NCBI RefSeq assembly: GCF_003967535.1
Contig: NZ_BIFR01000001.1
Coordinates: 4,215,001 to 4,279,000, forward strand
Direction: 5' to 3'
DNA from: Tengunoibacter tsumagoiensis
Lineage (GTDB): Bacteria > Chloroflexota > Ktedonobacteria > Ktedonobacterales > Ktedonobacteraceae
Length of the DNA stretch: 64,000 nt
Part shown: positions 44,318 to 53,164 of the stretch, piece after piece
Layout of the letters: every line of letters begins with the position of its first letter
How positions within the stretch are numbered: the first letter of the stretch is position 1
Position numbers and translations under genes: made by a program
Notes under the pieces: generated by a model
What the model saw: only the letters and a program-made list of their open reading frames with translations
What the model was told of the DNA's origin: nothing
Database searches by the model: none

Positions 44318-45169
44318 CTACTGCGACTGATGTTCACGCGCCTGCGCCACACGGTTGGCAATCAGCGCCGCCGTGATTCCTGCGCCTACACCATTGTCGA
44401 TGTTGACAACAGCAAGTCCTGGCGCACACGTTTGCAACATCGATAGTAGTGCGGCAACCCCATTACCGCCAAATCCATAGCCGATCGACGTTGGTAACCC
44501 GATAACAGGAACCGGTACTAACCCCGCTATCACCGATGGCAGGGCTCCATCCATGCCCGCTGCAACAATGATGACATCTACTCCCTCGTGTAACATGGCC
44601 TGTAGCGGCTTGAAAAGCCGATGAAGCCCTGCTACCCCAACATCATAGATACAACTGACACGGCAGCCCATCTCTTCTGCGATGAGCGCCGCCTCGTCTG
44701 CCGCTGGAATATCCGATGTACCAGCACTAATCACCCCGACCTGCCCCTCTGTTCTCTTTCGTACATAGTCGGGTTTGGTGATGACAATGGCGCGAGACGC
44801 TTCACGGATACGAACAGTGTTTCCTTGAAACGCTTCCCGAAGCGGTTCAATCGCCTCAGGACGGACCCGGCTGATGATCGCTCGACCAGTGGCAGCCAGC
44901 AGGCTGTTGGCCATTGCAATCACTTGAGCCGTCTCTTTACCAGCCCCATAGATGATCTCCGGGGCCCCTTTCCTCTCCTCGCGTCCCGTATCTGGCCGAG
45001 TCTCAATGACAAATGAGCTCTCTGTTTGCAGTTCTGGCAGTGCACTGCTAATGAAACGCTCCGACCCGCCGACCCGCTCAGCTTGTTCGTGTTGTTGTTT
45101 CTGCCCGAATGGCCCCTCACCGAGCAACTGGCTGATGAGTTCGATTTGTTCATCGCTTTTATGATTCAC
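44318..45169 (-). CDS. larB: LarB, nickel-pincer cofactor biosynthesis (PurE-like carboxylase)
   Basis: The 283-residue protein has a variable N-terminal part and a C-terminal PurE-like domain with ISAGTSDIPAADEAALIAEEMG, YDVGVAGLHRLF, VVAAGMDGALPSVIAGLV, IGLPTSIGYGFGGNGVAAL and VVNIDNGVGAG, typical of LarB, which carboxylates and hydrolyses nicotinic acid adenine dinucleotide in nickel-pincer cofactor synthesis. The start is GTG with AAAGGTG upstream. larC, larE and larA are not in the window, so the pathway must be completed elsewhere or LarB serves another role. Confidence 0.92.
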   Translation of the reverse strand: MNHKSDEQIELISQLLGEGPFGQKQQHEQAERVGGSERFISSALPELQTESSFVIETRPDTGREERKGAPEIIYGAGKETAQVIAMANSLLAATGRAIISRVRPEAIEPLREAFQGNTVRIREASRAIVITKPDYVRKRTEGQVGVISAGTSDIPAADEAALIAEEMGCRVSCIYDVGVAGLHRLFKPLQAMLHEGVDVIIVAAGMDGALPSVIAGLVPVPVIGLPTSIGYGFGGNGVAALLSMLQTCAPGLAVVNIDNGVGAGITAALIANRVAQAREHQSQ

Positions 45170-45561
45170 GGAATTTCACACCTTTAGTCCTTCACTGCCT
45201 ACTGATTGCTCATTTGCATTTACAACCAGTCACAGTGTAACACAGTCTATCTTATTCAGCAAGCCAACGGTAGCTCTTTCTTACTTAGAAGTAACTATTG
45301 GTCATTTTTCCTACATGAGGGGTAATGATGCCTCTTGCAGGCAAATGAATTTGCACAGTCATTTCCGTTCATCTGCGTTGAACACTCTGCTGCCGCCTGC
45401 GCATCCACTCTCTTCTTCTGTCCATGACGCAACACAGTGTTGTATCCTATACTCTATAGGGTGTATCCTATAGATCAGAGATGTTTCCTTCCTGAAGAGC
45501 TTTCTCGGGAGGGCCCATTCAGGTCTGTTGTGTTGTTTTATGGAGAGGGGTTGCTACGTTC
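45170..45561. other. Intergenic gap, no gene seen
   Basis: The 390-base divergent gap between larB and a lipoprotein gene holds no frame with family resemblance. TATCCTATA occurs twice (about 45448-45475). The right end carries GGAGAGGGG, the likely ribosome site of the lipoprotein gene. Confidence 0.4.
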
Positions 45562-46038
45562 TTGTTGAATGTTCCACTTAAACAGATAGCGTTTCTCGCC
45601 TTCAGCTTGCTCTTACTCTGTATGGTAAGCTCTTGCGGGCCAACAGTCAATTCAGTCGAGCCGCAACAAACGGTGACCATTAATAAGTCTTTCCAGGCCC
45701 CGCCCGCTACTCCACCTGCGCCTCCTACTTATACCTGTGGAGCCTGGGCTTCGGATAATACTCCCAGTAGTACGTATAGCACGATCTCGATTATTGCCAA
45801 GCTGTCAAAAGATCTCGCTGGGGTCAGTGGTATCAATGCTACGGCTACAGTCCATTTCAGAAGTGGGGATGTGACGCTGGATCAACATCCTGTAAGTGAC
45901 GCGGGAGGCTATGTGACATTCACGCTCCCACTCCAGGGCCGCCAGCCTCGCATGAATCCTGCTACGGTCGATGTCTTCTTTGCCATTGACGCCAATACGA
46001 AGGTCCAATGCTCGCACGCATTCTTTACCCCACGCTAG
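45562..46038 (+). CDS. Predicted lipoprotein, function unknown
   Basis: The frame starts at TTG 45562 (a second TTG follows directly), with GGAGAGGGG 11 bases upstream; no ATG lies before the signal peptide. The 158 residues begin with a hydrophobic segment AFLAFSLLLLCMVSSC ending in the lipobox VSSC, then a Pro-rich linker, then a domain of about 105 residues with Cys in TYTCGAW and in KVQCSHA near its two ends and beta-strand-like pattern, resembling an Ig-like fold. No family recognised. Confidence 0.65.
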   Translation: MLNVPLKQIAFLAFSLLLLCMVSSCGPTVNSVEPQQTVTINKSFQAPPATPPAPPTYTCGAWASDNTPSSTYSTISIIAKLSKDLAGVSGINATATVHFRSGDVTLDQHPVSDAGGYVTFTLPLQGRQPRMNPATVDVFFAIDANTKVQCSHAFFTPR

Positions 46039-46098
46039 ACCATGCTACTCATCAAGGCAGTTGAAGCCCACTGGCCCCAACTGCCTTATCAACCAGAA

Positions 46099-47046
46099 CT
46101 ACAGCTCGCTCGCGGCCAGGATCGCTTCTGCAAGCGTCTTCGGTTGACAGCCTGGACAGAAATGAGCGCTGCGCTGCGCGATGACGATTCTTTCTATGAG
46201 CGTCCCACAACGCACACAGGGCTTGCCATCCTGCTGGTAGACCTGCACATGGTTAAAGTTCTCTCCTGCCTCACCCCATAGGTCTCGATAGGAATTAAAT
46301 GAGGTTCCTCCATGCTCGATACCACGCGTCAGGACGGTGACAATCCCTTCATGCAGCAGGGCGATCTCACTGGCACTCAAACTATCCGCTCGCCGCAATG
46401 GATGCAGGCTGGCATAAAAAAGGGCTTCGTCTGCATAGATGTTCCCGACACCCGCCACAATTGTCTGGTCCAATAATAATTGCTTGATTGCTGTACGCCG
46501 TCCAACAAGTGAGCATTGCAGACCCTCTGCCGTAAAATCTGCCCCCAGTGGTTCTGGGCCCAATCCACGAAAGGCTTCAGTCTCCTGCGACTGAGCCCAG
46601 AGGCCAATTGTGCCAAACTTACGTGGATCGGTAAAGAGAAGACAGCGCCCATCCTCGAAGAGGAGACTGACACGGCAATACTTTGTCTCGTGCCCTTCAA
46701 TGGCCTCGCTGCTCGCGTGATAGGTTGGACCCTTTGTATTCCAGGCTGCCTGATCGCGTTCTTGCAGGCTGGTATCAACGGTCCAACCAGGCTGAAGCAG
46801 AAGAAAGTTCCCGGTCATCCGACGATGAACGGAGAGAAAGAGCTCTCCGCTAAGATCTATGATGAGAAATTTTCCACGCCTCCGCACATTCTCTATCGTA
46901 CGGCCTGCAATCTGAGCCAGGAAGTCTGGCAGGGCAGGATGTTTAATGGTTCTCTCCCAAAAAACCTCTGCCTCACGAATGGTGGCTCCTACGACGCTGG
47001 CCCGCAACTGGCGAGCCGTATATTCAACTTCTGGTAGTTCTGGCAT
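46099..47046 (-). CDS. mutM: Formamidopyrimidine-DNA glycosylase
   Basis: The 315-residue protein begins MPELPEVEYTARQLR: Pro2 and Glu3 are the catalytic residues after Met removal. It contains the H2TH region (AIKQLLLDQTIVAGVGNIYADEALF) and the C-terminal zinc finger VYQQDGKPCVRCGTLIERIV with HFCPGCQ. It excises oxidised purines such as 8-oxoguanine and nicks the site by beta/delta elimination. It is about 35 residues longer than E. coli MutM, mostly from loops in the N-terminal half. Encoded alone, convergent with the lipoprotein gene. Confidence 0.95.
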   Translation of the reverse strand: MPELPEVEYTARQLRASVVGATIREAEVFWERTIKHPALPDFLAQIAGRTIENVRRRGKFLIIDLSGELFLSVHRRMTGNFLLLQPGWTVDTSLQERDQAAWNTKGPTYHASSEAIEGHETKYCRVSLLFEDGRCLLFTDPRKFGTIGLWAQSQETEAFRGLGPEPLGADFTAEGLQCSLVGRRTAIKQLLLDQTIVAGVGNIYADEALFYASLHPLRRADSLSASEIALLHEGIVTVLTRGIEHGGTSFNSYRDLWGEAGENFNHVQVYQQDGKPCVRCGTLIERIVIAQRSAHFCPGCQPKTLAEAILAASEL

Positions 47047-47252
47047 ATCTCTTCTCTATCCAGCTAACACCTCTTTTTGAGAGTTAGAGCGCTCTCGCTG
47101 AAGAAGGAAAGGGCATAACAAACTGACGATTCGATCGGATTCTTTTGTTGATAACAAGATAGCGTACACGCGCATTCCAGGCCAGTCTCCAGTACCATCT
47201 GGCAGTCCTCTGGCGCCCTCTGGCGCTCATCTCAGCAGTTCAATCTGCGCTA

Positions 47253-47888
47253 TCAGAAGGTCCAGGCTCGGTACCCTGTCTCTGTATCTTCAATCAGAGT
47301 CTCTGGTGAGCATTTTCGCAAACGTTGCGCCACGAGAAGATCGCCAACCGCGCCCGAAGCATTCCCAATCCAGGCCAATAAGAGGTAGGCTGAAAGCAAA
47401 GGAGCCAGCAACGTGATGAGGATAGCAAGACTACTGATGACGATCAGAGGAGCCAGACCGACAACTAGATAGTGGTTGCGCCGAAAAAGCTGCTCTTTCG
47501 CTCCACAATAGAGGGCCAGTGGAAGCTTTGCCCCAAAGTACGGTCTGCCTCCCCAGAGAAGGAAGACTCCGCCGTGGACAAGTTCATGAAAGGGAAGAAT
47601 GAGGAGGTAGCTGACAATATTGAGGACAAACCAGAGGAGAAAACCGAGGATGTTCAAACTTCCTGCCAATGGATATCCATGCCAGGCCAGCGACCACAGA
47701 TCTAAGCCACCAAAAAAGACCCCTGCACCCAGCAACAGAAAAAAACTCCCACGCGCCAGCAGGCGTAATTGTACTGGATCATCAAGCAATGCTAACTCAT
47801 CTTGCTTTCTCAGTTCGCCTGCCTCGATTCTGGCCTGCAATGCCTGCTGCAGCCGGGGATGAAAGCGATCGTGTACAACGAATGCCAT
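47253..47888 (-). CDS. DUF3267-like membrane zincin
   Basis: I chose ATG 47888, which follows GAGGAG; an in-frame TTG at 47900 lies inside that site. The 211-residue protein has about four membrane helices. A hydrophobic helix carries LPFHELVHGGVFLLWGG, the HExxH-type motif (HELVH) of the putative zinc metalloprotease family DUF3267, and a later NHYLVVGLAPLIVIS helix supplies the usual second motif region. The C-terminal GAVGDLLVAQRL contains the conserved Asp. Function unknown; possibly intramembrane proteolysis. Confidence 0.8.
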   Translation of the reverse strand: MAFVVHDRFHPRLQQALQARIEAGELRKQDELALLDDPVQLRLLARGSFFLLLGAGVFFGGLDLWSLAWHGYPLAGSLNILGFLLWFVLNIVSYLLILPFHELVHGGVFLLWGGRPYFGAKLPLALYCGAKEQLFRRNHYLVVGLAPLIVISSLAILITLLAPLLSAYLLLAWIGNASGAVGDLLVAQRLRKCSPETLIEDTETGYRAWTF

Positions 47889-47936
47889 AGAACTCCTCAA
47901 TTGGTACTCTCATCATCAAATTTCGACCTGCAGATA

Positions 47937-49530
47937 CCCCTAGCTTTAGCTATGGGGAGGAAACAGGTCCTCCTTTTTGGGTGGATAGGGAGTGCCCCTA
48001 CCCAATGTGGTACCGATAGCCATCGCAGCGCTGAAGCAACTGGCAATAGCGATACGATATCCCTTGAATGGTTCCATCTTTGGTCGTGATATTGAAAAAA
48101 CCTGAACTACGCACGGCAACTCGTCCAACAAAAATCCCCCTCTTTTTTCCATGGGGAACGACCGCTTTAACAACATCTCCTGTCTGAAAGCCCTTCATAC
48201 GTCTGGTCCCCTTGGCAGAGGTTCGAGGAAAACCATATTTGTCAGGACGGCACATCTGACGATTGCCATGTCCAGTCGCGGTGATCAGTAATGGTTTGAT
48301 CTGTTGGTAGTGCAAGATCGCAGGGGTTGAGCGGCCAACACAGCAGGCATCTAACCAATGAGTTTTTTCCAGGCCACGGGTGATTCGGTTCCACTTTGTT
48401 GCTCCTCCCGATCCACATTCAATGGGCAAGTGCGTGGCTTTTAATTGTTCAAAGAGAGCCCAGCGCGTTGCATTCACAGCGGTTGCATCCTTAAGGGGAG
48501 TTTTGGCTTGTGCCTGAATGCGCTTGAGCACGTCCGGTTTCTTCTTGAGGAAGACGGCAATATCCTGAGTCCCCTTCGCAATGTTGCACTTCTCGCACGA
48601 GAGAGCCAAATTACTGATGCGATTGGTGCCGCCCTTCGCTCGGGGATGGATATGCTCCACTTGCAAGGGAAGCTCTCTTGCTCCACAGTAGGCACATTTC
48701 CGGTTCCATTTTTCCAGCAAATACTCACGCACCTCATACCCCTGAAGTATCCCCTGCTGGTACTCAATGCCCGAAATTTCTGGATTCTCCATCTGTTGCA
48801 GGTCAAATTTGACCAACTCCATGCTGATCGCCTCAATCGGGCAAGAGCGAGAAAGCCGCTGGACCCACGTGAGAATATTGGCAATCCTGCTCTCTAAGGA
48901 TGGTGGGAGCCATCCTTTCTTTTTGTTTTTACGATTCGTGTAGCGTGGCTCGCGGTAGCGCGTTTTGCGCTGTCGCCTGCTTCTGCGGAGGCTGCGGCGA
49001 TCATCAAGAGCACGCTTGACTGCATCTCCTCGATGGAAGAGTTCCGCAGCAAAGACAATGTCGCCACTTTTGTCATCTACGATGGCAAGGCCCGTCGTTT
49101 TGCTGCCGGGATCAAGTTTGATGCGCAATGGGATGATTTCAGGATGGTCTACCTCTGTTTTCAAGATCAAAGTGAATGGGTACCTGCGATAAACGGCAGC
49201 CTTGCCCTCTTTCAAGAGGAGGCGAGCCCGCCCCGGATGGATCGGATTCAAGGGCTGATACATCGTGTCCATGACAAAAACGTTGCTCATAATGAGCCTC
49301 CTGTTTCCAGGGTAATGGGTGCCTCGTCAATGTTCGGCAAGGTTTGGCGTCGGCAACACTGGCTTAACCCTTGTAGGCCTGTTTAATCGCCGACCGTAGA
49401 GCAGGGGGCTGGCATGCACCCCCTGGTACCTAATTTCTTGCCGAACGGAGTCTCTATTTCAAGACCAAGACTGGTCAGGTGGGCCTGCTTCGAAAGACAA
49501 GCCCCTAGCTTCAGCTATGGGGTTCCTGAC
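47937..49530 (-). mobile_element. IscB transposon-like element
   Basis: Both ends carry nearly the same hairpin: CCCCTAGCTTTAGCTATGGGG at 47937-47957 and CCCCTAGCTTCAGCTATGGGG starting at 49502, in the same orientation on the plus strand. Between them lie the iscB gene and its omega RNA. No TnpA is present, so it depends on a helper transposase if still mobile. Ends are estimated from the hairpins. Confidence 0.75.
47998..49290 (-). CDS. iscB: IscB RNA-guided HNH/RuvC endonuclease
   Basis: The 430-residue protein shows the complete IscB order: PLMP domain (VFVMDTMYQPLNPIHPGRAR), RuvC-I (LRIKLDPGSKTTGLAIVDD), Arg-rich bridge helix (RRSLRRSRRQRKTRYREPRY), RuvC-II with Glu in ISMELVKFD, HNH domain (CAYCGARELPLQVEHIHPRA, then two further Cys in CEKCN), RuvC-III with HWLDACCVG, and a C-terminal TAM-interaction-like region. 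All nuclease residues appear intact. IscB is the ancestor of Cas9 and cuts DNA under omega RNA guidance. AGGAGG precedes the ATG, directly after the omega RNA. Confidence 0.95.
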   Translation of the reverse strand: MSNVFVMDTMYQPLNPIHPGRARLLLKEGKAAVYRRYPFTLILKTEVDHPEIIPLRIKLDPGSKTTGLAIVDDKSGDIVFAAELFHRGDAVKRALDDRRSLRRSRRQRKTRYREPRYTNRKNKKKGWLPPSLESRIANILTWVQRLSRSCPIEAISMELVKFDLQQMENPEISGIEYQQGILQGYEVREYLLEKWNRKCAYCGARELPLQVEHIHPRAKGGTNRISNLALSCEKCNIAKGTQDIAVFLKKKPDVLKRIQAQAKTPLKDATAVNATRWALFEQLKATHLPIECGSGGATKWNRITRGLEKTHWLDACCVGRSTPAILHYQQIKPLLITATGHGNRQMCRPDKYGFPRTSAKGTRRMKGFQTGDVVKAVVPHGKKRGIFVGRVAVRSSGFFNITTKDGTIQGISYRYCQLLQRCDGYRYHIG

Positions 49531-49533
49531 TTC
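49291..49533 (-). ncRNA. IscB omega RNA (HEARO-type)
   Basis: The untranslated region upstream of iscB is highly structured. On the minus strand GTCAGG (49530-49525) pairs with CCTGAC (49479-49474), enclosing the transposon-end hairpin. GTTCGGCAAG (49446-49437) pairs perfectly with CTTGCCGAAC (49341-49332), enclosing a hairpin CAGGGGG/CCCCCTG. These features and the position just before iscB match omega RNA architecture. The guide would be the host sequence just 5' of AGTCAGG, near 49534-49550. The exact ends are inferred. Confidence 0.82.
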
Positions 49534-49651
49534 TCAGTACATTATAGCAGAAGCCCGGAGTAACCAGCCACCAAAATGATATACTCAGAGGGCCGACAGA
49601 AAACCGTTCAACCGCGCATCAGTACGCAAAAGAGCAGAAAGGTCAAAGCTT

Positions 49652-49837
49652 ATGGCACAGAATATTCAGGCCTGGCGGATCTTGATTGGCGTCTTTGGGG
49701 GCTTCTGGCTCCTGTTTGCAGGTATTCTGATTTTCAATGGCTTCCCTTTCCTGATTATTAGCATGGCACTAACCACCATCGCCATCCTTTCGATCCTGGT
49801 CATAGTGCTGGCCTGGGCCTATCAGAATAACCTCTAA
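49652..49837 (+). CDS. Small two-helix membrane protein
   Basis: The 61-residue protein consists of a short N-terminus and two hydrophobic helices (ILIGVFGGFWLLFAGILIF and FLIISMALTTIAILSILVIV) separated by NGFPF, with a short polar tail. AAAGGTC lies eight bases before the ATG. No family recognised. The gene is flanked by the IscB element upstream and a convergent hairpin downstream. Confidence 0.7.
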   Translation: MAQNIQAWRILIGVFGGFWLLFAGILIFNGFPFLIISMALTTIAILSILVIVLAWAYQNNL

Positions 49838-49850
49838 AAGAAAACCATCT

Positions 49851-49910
49851 TTATGGTGGGTATTTCATGAAGAAAAAGAGAGCTCTCCTCATGATGTCCC
49901 CCCACCATAA
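49851..49910. terminator. Long hairpin between convergent genes
   Basis: TTATGGTGGG (49851-49860) and CCCACCATAA (49901-49910) pair perfectly; the loop contains the palindrome GAGAGCTCTC and two TCATGA copies. It lies between the small membrane protein and the HTH-GAF gene. Confidence 0.6.
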
Positions 49911-49962
49911 CTCTTCTGACAGAGAGCGTTCATGCCAGATGGTGAATCTCTTTCAGGAAAGC

Positions 49963-50937
49963 CTACTTATACTCCTGATGAGGAACATTTAATAAAACTT
50001 CTTCGATATCCTGCCAGACAAGCTGCTCGGCTTCATTGCTGGCAAGGCGACGCTCTTGCCTCACGGAATCCTGCATCAGTTTCAGGACACGCTGCCGAAA
50101 ACCCGTAAAATGCGCCTGCTGAATGTGAGAGGGTGGCATAATATGGAGTGCAAAAACGTCTGGATCATAGAAATCTTCTGGATTAAAGGCCAGTGCCAAC
50201 AGGTTTGCATACCCGCGAACCAGAGCCAGGCGTGCTTCAGGGGCAAAATAATCTGGCTGCGTACTGGAGATCAGCAGGCAACCTGCAACCCGGCAGGCAT
50301 ACATAATGGGGCAGGCAACAGCACTGACCTCATGCTCAACTTGATACGCTGGCAAAAACGTCTTATTAGTACGAAGATCGCCAATATGCTCTAAGCGGCA
50401 GGAGACGGTGACATGTCCAGCCAGCGATTCAGCGCCCAGGAGAAGTGCCTTTTCTTCGAGATCGCCGCCCCAGGGAGCCGTCCCCAGACCAACGGTCTCA
50501 CGAAGACTCCGGATCTTCCCATAGCGTGCAGGCATGCAGCGCACGACAGTAATAGCCATGCCCACGCGCTCAGGATCAAGCTGGCGCAAGGCTTGCTGCA
50601 AGACAAGGCGCGTGATCGACCAGAAACGGAGCAGATCGGGGATACTGGCCCGCGCCTCCAGAACCTCGATGATAAATTTATAGGGAATCTCATGTGACGT
50701 GGTATCGATCTCAAAATCCACGACATCAGGAGAGACCTTTTCTAACAGGGTCAGGAGCTGGCTGCGTGGCCCTTTGGGCAATGCACGCAATAATTGACGC
50801 AGATTGTGCGGCCTTGGCGAGGACTCCCCGCTCGCCCACCGTGTTAAGGTCACTGGATGCACCCCTATCTCTGCGGCAATGCGATCACGCTCGGTTGAGT
50901 TGGTGATGATCGAATTGAGAAGCTCGCGCCAGTCCAA
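49963..50937 (-). CDS. HTH-GAF transcriptional regulator
   Basis: I chose TTG 50937, preceded by AGAGGT; the frame is open to a TTG at 51003, but that codon lies inside a -10 box. The protein of about 324 residues begins with an XRE-like helix-turn-helix (DRIAAEIGVHPVTLTRWASGE, then RQLLRALP) and continues with a GAF-like sensor domain (about 130-260, with CRVAGCLLISSTQPDYF and ARLALVRGYANLLALAF). It probably senses a small molecule or redox state and controls nearby or unlinked genes. RNase Z is divergent from it. Confidence 0.72.
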   Translation of the reverse strand: MDWRELLNSIITNSTERDRIAAEIGVHPVTLTRWASGESSPRPHNLRQLLRALPKGPRSQLLTLLEKVSPDVVDFEIDTTSHEIPYKFIIEVLEARASIPDLLRFWSITRLVLQQALRQLDPERVGMAITVVRCMPARYGKIRSLRETVGLGTAPWGGDLEEKALLLGAESLAGHVTVSCRLEHIGDLRTNKTFLPAYQVEHEVSAVACPIMYACRVAGCLLISSTQPDYFAPEARLALVRGYANLLALAFNPEDFYDPDVFALHIMPPSHIQQAHFTGFRQRVLKLMQDSVRQERRLASNEAEQLVWQDIEEVLLNVPHQEYK

Positions 50938-51002
50938 TGGGTGGACCTCTTTCTTTCTGGTTTCCCTGTACGATGACGATTGTTGGGTTCCATTGCCACT
51001 CA

Positions 51003-51031
51003 ATGATAGCAGAAGCTGTGTTAAATGTCAA
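51003..51031 (-). promoter_or_regulatory. Sigma-A type promoter of the HTH-GAF gene
   Basis: On the minus strand TTGACA (51031-51026) and TATCAT (51008-51003) are 17 bases apart. Transcription would begin near 50995, about 58 bases before the TTG chosen as start, which rules out the longer frame if this promoter is used. Confidence 0.65.
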
Positions 51032-51172
51032 ACATTGCAACAACATTCAGGAAGGGATTTGCTTTGCAAAAGCGGCTCTGATGCCATAGAATAGCTGCAA
51101 GATCATCTTCCCCAACCTTTCTTTCCATGATATGATGAGGAATACACATCTCTCTTGCTGAAGGATTTTTGT

Positions 51173-52078
51173 ATGCTCGATATCTGTCTACTGGGAACCT
51201 GTGGCATGATGCCTCTTCCCAATCGTTGGCTTTCTTGCGCTCTTGTGCGCAATGGCTCTTCTCTTGTCTTGTTTGACTGCGGGGAAGGGACGCAGGTCCC
51301 CTGGAAGACGTTGGGCTGGGGCTTCCGTCAGTTGGGGGCTATCTGTCTCTCGCATATGCATGCAGATCATGTCGCAGGTTTACCTGGCGTCCTGTTTATG
51401 GTCGCACATGCTGGGCGTACCGAGCCGCTGGCGATCTATGGGCCCGCCGGGACCGCTTATGTCATCGAAGGGCTGCGCCGGATTGCGCCCGATCTTCCTT
51501 TCCCTATTCACATCCATGAACTCAAGGGGGGCGAAACATTTACGCTGCCTGGCGGCTTAGAAGCAACCTGCACCCAGGCGAACCACGGCATCCCCTGTCT
51601 GGCCTATCGCGTCGATCTCGCGCGTCGACCCGAGTTTCAAGCAGATAAAGCACGAGCGCTTGGCCTGCCAGTTCAACTCTGGAAACGTCTACAACATGGC
51701 GAGACGCTTGAATATGATGGGAAGGTCTTTACCCCGGAACAGGTTCTGGGGGAACCACGGCGCGGCCTCTCACTCGCCTATATCACTGATACGCGGCCAA
51801 CGCCTGCTCTCTCGAAGCTTGCGTCTGATGTCGATCTGCTGATCTGCGAAAGTATGTACGATACGCGAGATGATCTTCCTATGGCTCATGCCAACGGACA
51901 TATGATCTCCGAAGAATCGGCTGGAATTGCGAAAGCTGCCCAGGCTCATGCGCTGGTCTTAACACACTTTAGCCCAAAAATTACTGATCCCTCGCAGGCA
52001 GAAAAAGCGGCACGCCGTATCTTTCCTAATACTCGTGCCGCAAGAGATGGTCTTGTCGTAACATTGGATTTCTCTTAA
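51173..52078 (+). CDS. rnz: Ribonuclease Z
   Basis: ATG 51173 follows GAAGGA. The 301-residue protein begins LDICLLGTCGMMPLPNRWLS and has FDCGEGTQ, the metal site LSHMHADHVAGLPG, a flexible-arm region, AYITDTRPTP, a Asp/Glu site at LLICESMYD and LVLTHFSPK, the classic beta-lactamase-fold tRNA 3' endonuclease order. It removes 3' trailers from tRNA precursors. Its stop overlaps that of the convergent hydrolase by four bases. Confidence 0.93.
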   Translation: MLDICLLGTCGMMPLPNRWLSCALVRNGSSLVLFDCGEGTQVPWKTLGWGFRQLGAICLSHMHADHVAGLPGVLFMVAHAGRTEPLAIYGPAGTAYVIEGLRRIAPDLPFPIHIHELKGGETFTLPGGLEATCTQANHGIPCLAYRVDLARRPEFQADKARALGLPVQLWKRLQHGETLEYDGKVFTPEQVLGEPRRGLSLAYITDTRPTPALSKLASDVDLLICESMYDTRDDLPMAHANGHMISEESAGIAKAAQAHALVLTHFSPKITDPSQAEKAARRIFPNTRAARDGLVVTLDFS

Positions 52079-53088
52079 CCTGCCTCAGAGAGATGTTGCT
52101 GCTCAGACTCTCGCTCAACGTAACTAACAGGCCGCTGCTCCTGAAGGGGAGGCAGTTTTCTGAGATACTCATCAAAAAAGTGGATGACGCGCTGCATGTA
52201 GACAGCACGATCAGCAAAGTACGCTCCACAATGCTCGACCCCTGGTAGCTGCCAGAGCTCCTTCGGCTCACCAGCTGCTCGATAGAGCAGATCCGAATCT
52301 CGCGGATCGACAACGGAGTCTTTCATCCCATGGATGATGAGAATCGGTCTTGGCGCGATCCGTCCAATATCTCTCAATGGCTCAACTTGCCGAAAATGAT
52401 AGCCCGCTCGGAGCCAGAGCAGGATATCCGTAATCCAATCAAAAATGTAGAAAGGGAGATGCAATGTGCGATGCACAGCATACTCAATCGCGCTCTTATG
52501 CGTTGCAAAAGCACTATCAGCGACCAGTGCTTCGATCTCTGCCGTTCGAGCTGACCCCATAATAGAAACGGCTGCCCCCATTGAATAGCCAACCGCTCCC
52601 AGACGCGCATGAGGGGCTCGCTGCTTCGCATACGCAACAGCACCCAAGAAGTCATTAATCTCTCGATACCCCAGCGTGAGTGGTTTCCCCACGACTGTCC
52701 CATGGCCAAAGTACTCGAAAACCAGAATATTGTGGCCTTCTTTCCAGAGAAGAGCACACAAGCCTAACACATCTGAACGGCTCCCCCGATACCCCGGTGA
52801 AAGAATAATCGTTGTTGTGGCTTCTGGATATGGAACATACCAACCATTCACCTCATGGTCTCCCTGCAAAGGCGTGAAGGTAACCTCCTCTGCTGGCAGG
52901 CCAAGCTCAAAAGGTGAGAAGGTATACAAGGCAAAAGTGGCCAGACGCTTTGGATGAATAATTGTTTCTACAATATACAGACCGATACCCAGAATGATGC
53001 CCAGGATGCTGAAGCCGCCACCCAGACCACCCAGGAGTATCCTCTTCAACGACGATCGGGAAAGTCGTAGGTTCTCTACCTTTTTCAT
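52075..53088 (-). CDS. Membrane-anchored alpha/beta hydrolase
   Basis: ATG 53088 is chosen over an upstream in-frame TTG (53112) that has no ribosome site. The 337-residue protein has an N-terminal membrane anchor (GFSILGIILGIGLYIVETII), then an alpha/beta-hydrolase core: ILSPGYRGSRSDVLGL, oxyanion region EYFGHG, nucleophile Ser in GAVGYSMGAAVSIM, Asp in IIHGMKDSVVDPRDS and His in LPGVEHCGAYF. It resembles BAAT/YqkD-type esterases at the membrane outer face. Substrate unknown. The stop overlaps that of rnz. Confidence 0.88.
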   Translation of the reverse strand: MKKVENLRLSRSSLKRILLGGLGGGFSILGIILGIGLYIVETIIHPKRLATFALYTFSPFELGLPAEEVTFTPLQGDHEVNGWYVPYPEATTTIILSPGYRGSRSDVLGLCALLWKEGHNILVFEYFGHGTVVGKPLTLGYREINDFLGAVAYAKQRAPHARLGAVGYSMGAAVSIMGSARTAEIEALVADSAFATHKSAIEYAVHRTLHLPFYIFDWITDILLWLRAGYHFRQVEPLRDIGRIAPRPILIIHGMKDSVVDPRDSDLLYRAAGEPKELWQLPGVEHCGAYFADRAVYMQRVIHFFDEYLRKLPPLQEQRPVSYVERESEQQHLSEAG

Positions 53089-53164
53089 AGAAACCCGCAA
53101 CCTTTCTAGCAAAACAGAGTTATGTTCTTTGCACTTATACAGACAGACATATGTTTTATAATGG

